DNA from: Acidobacteriota bacterium
Lineage (GTDB): Bacteria; Acidobacteriota; Terriglobia; Terriglobales; Acidobacteriaceae
Assembly: GCA_021805265.1 (NCBI GenBank)
Contig: JAJZFR010000284.1
Coordinates: 1 to 11,215, forward strand
Length of the DNA stretch: 11,215 nucleotides
Direction: 5' to 3'
This document shows, piece after piece, positions 5,591 to 11,215 of the stretch (positions are counted from its first letter, which is position 1; each line of letters opens with the position of its first letter). The translations under genes and the position numbers were made by a program. The notes beneath the pieces were generated by a model. It saw only the letters and a list, made by a program, of their open reading frames with translations, searched no databases and had not been told where the DNA came from.

Positions 5591-7699
5591 ATGACATTCC
5601 CGCGTCCCAATATCCTCGCCCTCGGCGCTTTCGCCGCCGCTGCCTGCCTCCTGTCTCCCGCGCTCAGTGCGCAACACCTTGCGGCAGCCGCCGACAGCTC
5701 GGCCTCGCCCGCACCGCCCGCCGCCATTCACAGCTTCGACGAAACCGCCATGGACAAGACGGCAGATCCCTGCACCGATTTCTACCAGTACGCCTGCGGC
5801 AACTGGGTCAAAAACAACCCCATCCCCTCCGATCAGGTGCGCTGGGCGCGCTCCTTCTCGCTCCTCCATGAGCGTAACCAGTACCTGCTCTGGCAGGACC
5901 TCGACGCCGCCGCAAAAGACCCCAAAACACCCCTCGAAAAGAAATACGGCGACTACTACGCCGCCTGCATGAATACCGATCTGGTCGAGCAGAAGGGCAT
6001 CTCCCCCATCGAGCCGGCACTCCGGCAGATCGGCACCCTCAGCGACTCCAGGCAGCTTGCCAATGTGATCGCCGAACTCTCCGCCGAGGGAAGTCCCGCC
6101 CGCCTGTTTCGCTTTGGCATCACCCAGGACGACAAGGACTCGAGCCAACAGATCGCCGAAACCTTCCAGGCCGGGCTTACCCTCCCCGACCGCGACTACT
6201 ACCTCTCCCCGGCCAAGCACTTTCAGGAGATTCGCGACCAGTACGTCACCCACGTGACCAGAATGTTCACCCTCGCCGGCGACACACCCGACAAGGCCGC
6301 CAAAGAGGCCGCCAGCGTGATGGAGATTGAAACCGCTCTGGCCAAAGGCTCCATGAGCCGAACCGACATGCGCCAGCCCACCAACGTCTACCACATCTAC
6401 AAAGTCGCCGACCTTGAATCCATGACCCCCAACTTCAACTGGCCCGTCTACTGGAAGGCCGTTCAGGTCGGCCACTTCGACACCCTCAACGTCGCCACGC
6501 CCGATTTCTTCAAGACCATGAACGGCCTGATCGCGAGCGAACCCGCCTCCGCCTGGCAGTCCTATCTCCGCTGGCAGACCATCCACGGCGCCGCCAGCAA
6601 CCTGCCCAAAGCCTTCTTCGACGAGAACTTCAACTTCTTCGGCAAGACCCTCGCCGGTCAGCAAGTGCCTCAGCCGCGCTGGAAGCAGTGCTCCGCCATG
6701 ACCGACCGCGCCCTCGGCGAGGCCGTCGGGCAGGACTGGGTCAAGCAGAACTTTCCGCCCCAGGCCAAGGCCAGCATGGACCAGCTTGTCGCCGCTCTTG
6801 AAAAGGCCCTCGGCCAGGACATCCGTACCCTGCCCTGGATGACCGACGACACCAAGAAAGCCGCCGAAGAAAAACTTGACCTCATCCGCAACAAGATCGG
6901 CTACCCCGAAAAGTGGCGCGATTACTCCGCCCTCACCGTCCAGCGCGACGACCTCATCGGCAACCTTGACCGCGCCGTCGTCTTCGAGCGCAATCACGAC
7001 CTCTCCAAGCTCGGCAAGCCGGTTGACGAAAAGGAGTGGGGCATGTCCCCGCCCACCGTCAACGCCTACTACGATCCCTCCATGAACGACATCAACTTCC
7101 CCGCCGGAATTCTCCAGCCGCCGTTCTTTGACGCCTCCATCGATCCCGCTGTCAACTTCGGCGGCATCGGCGTCGTCATCGGCCACGAGATGACCCACGG
7201 CTTCGACGACGAGGGCAGCCAGTTCGACGGTCACGGCAACCTCCGCGAGTGGCAGACTCCCGCCGACCGCAAGGCATTCACCGAGCGCACCGACTGCGAA
7301 GTCAACGAATACAACGGCTTTGAAGCCTCGCCCGCCCACGACGCCCTGCCCGCCCAGCACCTCAACGGCAAGCTCACCCTGGGCGAAAACACCGCCGACA
7401 ACGGCGGCCTGCGCATCGCCTACCTCGCCCTGCTCGACACCCTCGCGGCGGAACACAAGTCCGTCGAAGACAAAATCGGCGGCTACACCGAAGCGCAGCG
7501 CTTCTTCCTCGGCTTCGCTCAGGTCTGGTGCCAAAACCAGACCGATCAGTCCGCGCGACAGTCCGCGCTCGTCGATCCTCACTCCCCTGGCCAGTGGCGC
7601 ACCAACGGCTCGGTCCAGAACTTCGACGAGTTCGGCAAAGCCTTCGGATGCAAGAAAGGCGCTCCCATGTACCCCGTAAAAGCCTGCCGCGTCTGGTAA
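5591..7699 (+). CDS. M13-family (neprilysin/PepO-type) zinc endopeptidase, exported
   Basis: Zinc metallopeptidase of the neprilysin family, which cleaves oligopeptides outside the cytoplasm. The 702-residue product begins with a signal peptide (hydrophobic ILALGAFAAAACLLSPALSA, cleavage near residue 26-27). The N-terminal M13 domain opens with DPCTDFYQYACGNW (59-72). The catalytic domain has the substrate-binding NAYY (491-494), the zinc motif HEMTH (532-536) with catalytic Glu533, the third zinc ligand in GENTADNGG (Glu599, Asp603), and the family-typical C-terminus CRVW (699-702). All catalytic residues are present. ATG 5591 is chosen because it gives the signal peptide and follows GAAGGA with 6-nt spacing; the same frame is open back to 4979, but that part overlaps the methyltransferase gene and is low-complexity. 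It probably has its own promoter (5494) and is followed by the 417-bp gap with the 7754 hairpin. Confidence 0.96.
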   Translation: MTFPRPNILALGAFAAAACLLSPALSAQHLAAAADSSASPAPPAAIHSFDETAMDKTADPCTDFYQYACGNWVKNNPIPSDQVRWARSFSLLHERNQYLLWQDLDAAAKDPKTPLEKKYGDYYAACMNTDLVEQKGISPIEPALRQIGTLSDSRQLANVIAELSAEGSPARLFRFGITQDDKDSSQQIAETFQAGLTLPDRDYYLSPAKHFQEIRDQYVTHVTRMFTLAGDTPDKAAKEAASVMEIETALAKGSMSRTDMRQPTNVYHIYKVADLESMTPNFNWPVYWKAVQVGHFDTLNVATPDFFKTMNGLIASEPASAWQSYLRWQTIHGAASNLPKAFFDENFNFFGKTLAGQQVPQPRWKQCSAMTDRALGEAVGQDWVKQNFPPQAKASMDQLVAALEKALGQDIRTLPWMTDDTKKAAEEKLDLIRNKIGYPEKWRDYSALTVQRDDLIGNLDRAVVFERNHDLSKLGKPVDEKEWGMSPPTVNAYYDPSMNDINFPAGILQPPFFDASIDPAVNFGGIGVVIGHEMTHGFDDEGSQFDGHGNLREWQTPADRKAFTERTDCEVNEYNGFEASPAHDALPAQHLNGKLTLGENTADNGGLRIAYLALLDTLAAEHKSVEDKIGGYTEAQRFFLGFAQVWCQNQTDQSARQSALVDPHSPGQWRTNGSVQNFDEFGKAFGCKKGAPMYPVKACRVW

Positions 7700-7734
7700 T
7701 TCCACAGCCCGGTGCGCCATTGCCCGACTCCGTC

Positions 7735-7743
7735 TGATAGCCT
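7735..7743 (+). promoter_or_regulatory. Candidate extended -10 element in front of the 7754 hairpin
   Basis: TGATAGCCT is identical to the element before acpS. Transcription would start about 7750, three or four bases before the hairpin stem, so it could drive a small structured RNA. There is no -35 at normal spacing. Confidence 0.3.
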
Positions 7744-7753
7744 CTTTCTATGG

Positions 7754-7803
7754 GCTTACACACTCAGGGCCTGACAGCGATGTCGGGCCTTGCGTGTGTA
7801 GGC
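7754..7803 (+). ncRNA. Long GNRA-capped hairpin; candidate small RNA or mRNA 3'-end structure
   Basis: Bases 7754-7776 and 7781-7803 fold into a stem of 22 pairs with a single T/C mismatch (7764 with 7793) and a GCGA tetraloop (7777-7780), which fits the stable GNRA class. Three pairs (7756-7801, 7767-7790, 7772-7785) are G-T, i.e. G-U in plus-strand RNA; in minus-strand RNA they would be A-C mismatches, so the plus transcript folds better. It lies 55 bp after the peptidase stop and just after a promoter-like element. No T-run follows, so it is not a standard intrinsic terminator. It may be a small RNA, an mRNA-stabilising 3' stem-loop, or a solitary REP-like palindrome. The structure itself is certain; its function is not. 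Confidence 0.45.
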
Positions 7804-8002
7804 GCTACGATTGGAAACTCTCTGCGATCTTTTCCTCTCCAACCTCCTTCCGCCGCCCATCCGGATCAGCCTTCCGGACTCGCGCAGGAGTGCGCCGAGT
7901 TCGAGGCCGGAATGGATAACGGAAGAGCCTTCGCTTCGTCCATAACCTATGCAATCATCCGCGCTGAGTGGCCATGCCCGGCGGCAGCTCTCGGACAGAA
8001 AC

Positions 8003-8032
8003 TAGGCACAATGGCCCCCCGCCTTTTACAAT
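8003..8032 (+). promoter_or_regulatory. Candidate promoter of the first lipoprotein gene
   Basis: TACAAT (8027-8032) is a 5-of-6 -10 hexamer inside CCTTTTACAAT, with TAGGCA (8003-8008, 4 of 6) 18 bp upstream as a possible -35. The same CCTTTTACAAT, with a GGCA-containing box at similar spacing, precedes the third lipoprotein gene. The leader would be about 80 nt. Confidence 0.45.
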
Positions 8033-8078
8033 GCAGCGAGGGACCCAAACCCACCCAGCTCTGCTGCGGAACATGAAA

Positions 8079-8112
8079 CCTGACGGCTCATCGCCGACTC
8101 AGGACGAAGGAA
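8079..8112 (+). promoter_or_regulatory. Leader hairpin plus ribosome-binding block, lipoprotein gene 1
   Basis: CCTGA-CGGC (8079-8087) pairs with GCCG (8093-8096) and TCAGG (8099-8103): nine pairs, a 2-nt bulge and a TCATC loop. It is directly followed by ACGAAGGAA (8104-8112), whose GAAGGA is the Shine-Dalgarno for ATG 8117. Genes 2 and 3 have the same layout with different stem sequences. Confidence 0.5.
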
Positions 8113-8116
8113 TCGC

Positions 8117-9463
8117 ATGAAGTTCAGCAAATTCGGCAAGACAGCGCTGGCCGCAGCCCTCGGCACGGCAATGACCTTCAGCCTCAGTTCTTGCATCTAC
8201 AGTTTCACCGTCGGCTATCTCTACGTCACCGGAACACAGACCGCCACCCCGGCGGGCAGCGGCATCATCAGCGCCTTCGGAATCGACAACGATACCGGCA
8301 AGCTCATCGAGCTGCACGGATTCCCCATGGGGTCCGGCGGTGCCAACCCAGGACGGACCGTCCTCGTCGATGGCAGCCGCTTCGTCTACGTGCTCAACCA
8401 GGGCACCCCGGCCAACGGTAGCCTGCCCTGCAACGCCAGCAACATGTGCGCCAACTCCAACATCACGGAGTTCGTCGTCGGCGGAAACGGCATCCTCACC
8501 CCTCAGGAGACCTTTTTCACCCAGGGAAACAATCCCTTCCGTCTCGTCGCCGACTCCTCGGGAAACTATCTCCTCGCCCTCGATCATGACGCGCCCTCGA
8601 ACCAGTTCTGCAACTCCGTCGTCTCCGGCGCTACCAGTTGCGGCGACGTTTCCGTCTTCAAGATCGACAACACCACCGGTCGCCTCACTCTGGTCGACAA
8701 CGCCCAGTTGACCGCTTCCACCGGCTCTCAGGTCACCTACTTCCCCGTTCCGGCCAATCCGGTTGACTTCGCCATCTCCCCCGGCTATCTGCTCACTGTG
8801 AGCGGCGCAACCGGCGTCTCCGGCGGACAGGTCGTCTACCCCTACACCTACAACTCCAGCACCGGTCAGCTCGTCGTCAGCCAGAACGTGCCCCAGGTGC
8901 TCAACAGCGGCTCCGGCGCAACCATGGAAGCGGCTACCGCCATCCTCTACTCCGGCAGCAAGGTCTACGTGCTCGACAATGAAGCACTCACCGCTACCGC
9001 CAACGGCGTCACCACCACCAGCCCCTCCCAGATCGTGCCCTTCACCATCGGCACCAACGGCGCGCTCCAGTCCCTCACCGGCGGAGCCGTCCAGGACGAT
9101 CCCTCCGAGGCCAGCCCCATCTACCTCATCACCGAATCCAAAAACAGGTTTGTCTACGTCGCCAACCAGTTCGGCGCCAGCCAGGCTACCGGCAGCGGCA
9201 TCACCGGATACACCATCGACCCGGCCTCCGCCCTGCTTACCGAGACGCCAGGCTCGCCCTGGGGCACCGGTGCCAATCCCCAGTGTCTGGTCGAGGATTC
9301 CTCCAACCAGTACATCTACACCGCCAACGCCAACGACTCCACCATCACTGGCCGCGTGCTTGATCCCAACTCCGGGTCCTTGAACCCCATGCGCGGAAGC
9401 ACCGGCGTCTTCGCCGTTGCCGGCCCGCCGGCATGGTGCTGGATTGACGGGCGCACCAACTGA
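8117..9463 (+). CDS. Beta-propeller (YVTN/lactonase-like) lipoprotein, paralogue 1
   Basis: The 448-residue protein starts with a lipoprotein signal peptide: MKFSKFGK, a hydrophobic stretch and lipobox LSSC, making Cys26 the lipidated residue. Position +2 is Ile, so outer-membrane sorting is expected. The rest is built of repeated beta segments with the (F/V)YVxN pattern typical of seven-bladed lactonase/YVTN propellers: FVYVLNQ (89-95), YLLALDHD (151-158), VYVLDNE (283-289), FVYVANQ (345-351) and YIYTAN (399-404). Several are followed by a D/N-x-x-(T/S)-G-x-L turn. Extra cysteines Cys105/Cys111 and Cys165/Cys175 sit in loops and could form disulfides after export. Enzymatic lactonase activity is not implied; many such proteins are of unknown function. 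It is the first of three tandem paralogues, with its own promoter (8003) and an inverted repeat after the stop. Confidence 0.88.
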   Translation: MKFSKFGKTALAAALGTAMTFSLSSCIYSFTVGYLYVTGTQTATPAGSGIISAFGIDNDTGKLIELHGFPMGSGGANPGRTVLVDGSRFVYVLNQGTPANGSLPCNASNMCANSNITEFVVGGNGILTPQETFFTQGNNPFRLVADSSGNYLLALDHDAPSNQFCNSVVSGATSCGDVSVFKIDNTTGRLTLVDNAQLTASTGSQVTYFPVPANPVDFAISPGYLLTVSGATGVSGGQVVYPYTYNSSTGQLVVSQNVPQVLNSGSGATMEAATAILYSGSKVYVLDNEALTATANGVTTTSPSQIVPFTIGTNGALQSLTGGAVQDDPSEASPIYLITESKNRFVYVANQFGASQATGSGITGYTIDPASALLTETPGSPWGTGANPQCLVEDSSNQYIYTANANDSTITGRVLDPNSGSLNPMRGSTGVFAVAGPPAWCWIDGRTN

Positions 9464-9482
9464 TCGCCCGGACTTTGCTCTC

Positions 9483-9513
9483 GAGGGAAGGCTGGCATCG
9501 CTCGCCTTCCCTC
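9483..9513 (+). terminator. Perfect 10-bp inverted repeat after lipoprotein gene 1
   Basis: GAGGGAAGGC (9483-9492) and GCCTTCCCTC (9504-9513) are exact reverse complements around an 11-nt loop, 19 bp after the stop. Position and stem strength fit a terminator or mRNA 3' stem-loop. The following bases are AACAACAATCTTTG, so the classical T-run is missing. Confidence 0.5.
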
Positions 9514-9653
9514 AACAACAATCTTTGCGGAGCTGGACTCAGCCTCCAGACCGCGATACGAACTACCCCGGCGGGCAAAATGCCTTCCGGCTGTCCATCG
9601 GAACCGGTGCCAGGCCCTGGCAATGAGCAGTAGAAGGCACAATCGAAGCACTC

Positions 9654-9691
9654 CCTGACGAAGCATCGCGCTTCTACCCAGGACGAAGGAA
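9654..9691 (+). promoter_or_regulatory. Leader hairpin plus ribosome-binding block, lipoprotein gene 2
   Basis: GAAGC (9660-9664) pairs with GCTTC (9670-9674) around ATCGC. An outer CCTG (9654-9657) can pair with CAGG (9679-9682), which abuts ACGAAGGAA (9683-9691), the Shine-Dalgarno block for ATG 9696. A CACAAT hexamer at 9638-9643 is the only -10-like sequence upstream and is weaker than those of genes 1 and 3. Confidence 0.42.
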
Positions 9692-9695
9692 ATTC

Positions 9696-10913
9696 ATGAA
9701 GTTCGGCAAATTCGCGAAGGTCGCCAAGGTCTCCCAGGTCGCTTTGATCGCCTCTGTCGCGCTCGCGACAGCGACCCTGTTTACCGCCTGCACCCAATAC
9801 CTCGACACCCTCACCGTCGACTTCCTTTACGTCGCCGCCAACCAGCAGGTGCCCGGTCAGATTCAGGTCTATGAGGTCAACTCCGAATCCGGTGTCCTTC
9901 GCCCCATTCCCACCTCGCCCTTTCCCTCCGGTGGCAGGAATCCCATCGCCGAAGCCGTCTCCCCCAACCACCTCAACTTCTATGTCGCCAATGAAGATGA
10001 CAACGACATCGTACAGATGGGTATCGGCATCGACGGCAAGCTCTATCCCCAGTCCACCGTCAACACAGCAGGAGCGTTCCCCGTCGGCATGGCCCTGAAC
10101 TCCGCCGGAACCTTCCTCTACACCGTGGACACCTATCAGCCCATCCCCGGTTGTGCCTCCACCAACCCGTGTCCCGGCGATCTCGCCGTCTATCCCGTCA
10201 ACTCCGCCGGCGCGCCCGGTGCGCCGCTCGGCAACAACCTCACTTCGCCCAACGAGTGGCCGCTCCAGTTGACCCCCACCGACCGGACCACCCTGATCAC
10301 CCCGACCGCCGTCAACGTTCTCCAGAACGGCAATTATGTCTATGCCACGGCCTACAATCCCAATACCTTTCAGGGTTACCTCTTTGCCTTCAGCGTCTCC
10401 TCGACCGGCACTCTGGTCCAGCTCAATGGCGGTCTGCCCATCCCCAGTGGCAGTTTCCCCTCGGCCCTCACCAGCGACCCCACCAGCAGCTTCCTCTACG
10501 TCGCCGACAACAAGCTGAACCAGATCACCACCTATTCCGTCCAGTCCGGACTTCCCGTTCAGATCGCTACCACTCCTGCCGGAAGCCAGCCATCGAGCCT
10601 CTCTCTTGATACCTTCGGCAATCTCTATGTCACCAATGCCGGCGACTCCACCATGAAGATGTACTCGACCTCCTCCACCGGCAGCCTCACCCAGATGGCC
10701 ACCTACACCACCGGAACCTATCCCGTCGCCGTCCTGCCGGACCCACATGCCCTGGGCTTTGTTTACACCGTCAACTTTCTCGGCAACAACCTCACCGGCT
10801 TCCAGATCAGCAAGACCACCGGTGCCCTGGTGGACACCCAGAACTCTCCCTATTCCTCCCTCGTCCAGCCGACGGCGATTGTCGGAGTCCCACACAACGG
10901 CTCCGTCAAGTGA
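9696..10913 (+). CDS. Beta-propeller (YVTN/lactonase-like) lipoprotein, paralogue 2
   Basis: The 405-residue protein has a lipoprotein signal peptide (MKFGKFAKVAKV, hydrophobic core, lipobox FTAC with Cys32; +2 is Thr). Seven blade-type strands can be counted: FLYVAAN (43-49), NFYVANE (94-100), FLYTVDT (140-146), YVYATAY (214-220), FLYVADN (266-272), LYVTNAG (310-316) and FVYTVNF (355-361). These alternate with D/S-x-x-(T/S)-G-x-L turns, which fits a complete seven-bladed propeller. A CX5C pair (Cys153, Cys159) occupies a loop, as CX5C does in paralogue 1. Sequence is related to but clearly diverged from paralogue 1; the start after the signal peptide, (T)V(D/G)(F/Y)LYV, is the best conserved part. 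Function is not known: surface binding, cell-envelope scaffold or enzymatic roles are all possible. Spacing to paralogue 1 is 232 bp and to paralogue 3 160 bp, so the genes are probably separate transcription units or loosely linked. Confidence 0.88.
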   Translation: MKFGKFAKVAKVSQVALIASVALATATLFTACTQYLDTLTVDFLYVAANQQVPGQIQVYEVNSESGVLRPIPTSPFPSGGRNPIAEAVSPNHLNFYVANEDDNDIVQMGIGIDGKLYPQSTVNTAGAFPVGMALNSAGTFLYTVDTYQPIPGCASTNPCPGDLAVYPVNSAGAPGAPLGNNLTSPNEWPLQLTPTDRTTLITPTAVNVLQNGNYVYATAYNPNTFQGYLFAFSVSSTGTLVQLNGGLPIPSGSFPSALTSDPTSSFLYVADNKLNQITTYSVQSGLPVQIATTPAGSQPSSLSLDTFGNLYVTNAGDSTMKMYSTSSTGSLTQMATYTTGTYPVAVLPDPHALGFVYTVNFLGNNLTGFQISKTTGALVDTQNSPYSSLVQPTAIVGVPHNGSVK

Positions 10914-10977
10914 GGCTCACAATGCATCCCCGTCCACGGGTCCGACGATGGCCCCTGCTCCGTTCCAATGACCTGGC

Positions 10978-11007
10978 TGGCAAAACATCGTTCCGACCTT
11001 TTACAAT
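10978..11007 (+). promoter_or_regulatory. Candidate promoter of the third lipoprotein gene
   Basis: TACAAT (11002-11007) lies within CCTTTTACAAT, identical to the gene-1 promoter core, with a TGGCAA box (10978-10983) 18 bp upstream. Further shared blocks GGACC and CACCCAG (11028-11034; 8052-8058 in gene 1) follow in the same order. Confidence 0.45.
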
Positions 11008-11041
11008 CATCAGGACGGACCACCATTCACCCAGTTTTCTC

Positions 11042-11069
11042 CAGGCTCGCAAAGCCTGCCACGAAGGAA
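11042..11069 (+). promoter_or_regulatory. Leader hairpin plus ribosome-binding block, lipoprotein gene 3
   Basis: CAGGCT (11042-11047) pairs with AGCCTG (11053-11058) around a CGCAA loop. Two bases later comes ACGAAGGAA (11061-11069), the Shine-Dalgarno block for ATG 11074. The arms read the other way round from those of genes 1 and 2 (CAGG first, CCTG second). Confidence 0.48.
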
Positions 11070-11073
11070 CCGC

Positions 11074-11215
11074 ATGAAGTTCAACAAAGTCGGCCGCGTA
11101 GCTCTGGTCACCGCCTCCGCACTCATACTGGCCAGCCTTTTTACCGCCTGCAATCCGGTCACCATCGACTATGTCTACGTAGCCGGAAGCAAGGCGAACC
11201 CCGGACAGGTCGAGG
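11074..11215 (+). CDS. Beta-propeller-type lipoprotein, paralogue 3 (5' part only)
   Basis: Forty-seven codons are visible before the right edge. The product starts MKFNKVGRVALV, followed by a hydrophobic core and lipobox FTAC with Cys26 (+2 is Asn), then PVTIDYVYVAGSKANPGQVE. This matches the start of the mature part of paralogue 2 (TVDFLYVAANQ...PGQIQ) nearly position for position, so a propeller is expected downstream. The start is fixed by the shared ACGAAGGAA block and the shared MKF start. The frame is open to the edge; completeness cannot be judged. Confidence 0.85.
   Translation, partial: MKFNKVGRVALVTASALILASLFTACNPVTIDYVYVAGSKANPGQVE

Larger units (their letters stand above)
7700..8116. 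other. 417-bp intergenic region
   Basis: No convincing protein gene. It contains a TGATAGCCT element (7735-7743), a long hairpin (7754-7803), a short inverted pair TCCGGA...TCCGGA near 7860-7880, and the promoter and leader of the next lipoprotein gene (8003-8116). A 108-codon frame from ATG 7750 exists, but about 59% of its codons end in G or C (64/108 by hand), well below the strongly C/G-ending pattern of the neighbouring genes. It also runs through the hairpin and the next promoter. Confidence 0.6.

Noticed and set aside
5504..7720. 738-codon minus-strand frame opposite the M13 peptidase
   Set aside because: Antisense mirror of an intact zinc peptidase with all catalytic motifs; the product is compositionally skewed (Gly/Val/Asp/Glu) and unlike any family.
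7750..8076. 108-codon frame after the peptidase gene, with a promoter-like element before its ATG
   Set aside because: Only about 59% of its codons end in G or C, it encodes no recognisable features, its first part is the long hairpin and its end overlaps the lipoprotein promoter. A leaderless small gene cannot be fully excluded.
9345..10895. 516-codon minus-strand frame opposite lipoprotein gene 2
   Set aside because: Same antisense effect; Gly/Asp/Val-rich sequence without motifs, while the plus strand encodes a clear lipoprotein propeller with a ribosome site.
10929..10940. CCCG-TCCA-CGGG hairpin after lipoprotein gene 2
   Set aside because: Only four pairs and no T-run; too weak to call a terminator.

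Overview
The window looks like chromosomal DNA of a member of the Acidobacteriota (Terriglobia/Acidobacteriaceae type). This is an inference from high G+C coding sequence rich in NNC/NNG codons, an M13 zinc metallopeptidase, an extended single-MCE-domain protein, and above all a tandem family of YVTN/lactonase-like beta-propeller lipoproteins. No rRNA, tRNA, CRISPR array, IS element or phage gene was seen.

Left part (1-2941, all minus strand). A hypothetical protein (2941-2537) is followed by murC (2431-1055, UDP-N-acetylmuramate--L-alanine ligase) and, 48 bp further, by an ABC/SMC-like AAA ATPase that runs off the left edge (1006-1). The ATPase is open to the window edge with every nucleotide-binding motif intact. 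It is clearly lower in G+C than murC (hand counts: 28/60 at 601-660 against 43/60 at 1381-1440), so it is probably an accessory, acquired gene.

Middle part (3100-7699, all plus strand). acpS (holo-ACP synthase) is followed by an MCE/MlaD-family protein with five in-phase 34-residue repeats. Six bases after it comes a class I SAM methyltransferase, and then a secreted M13-family zinc endopeptidase. acpS is divergent from the hypothetical gene. The MCE gene and the methyltransferase are probably one transcript; the peptidase has its own leader and Shine-Dalgarno.

Right part (7700-11215). A 417-bp intergenic stretch holds a 22-bp hairpin with a GCGA tetraloop. After it come three tandem paralogous lipoprotein genes (8117-9463, 9696-10913, 11074-edge), predicted beta-propellers exported to the outer membrane or periplasm. 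All three start with a near-identical MKFxK signal peptide behind the same ACGAAGGAA ribosome-binding block, and each has a different-sequence hairpin directly in front of that block. The first and third also share a CCTTTTACAAT promoter core.

Recurring regulatory signal: a TGWTANCCT-like extended -10 element lies upstream of murC, acpS and the MCE gene and in front of the 7754 hairpin, with a weaker version before the M13 gene. The strongest candidates for something undescribed are the tandem lipoprotein array with its conserved leader structure, the strand-polarised hairpin at 7754-7803, and the foreign-looking ATPase beside murC.
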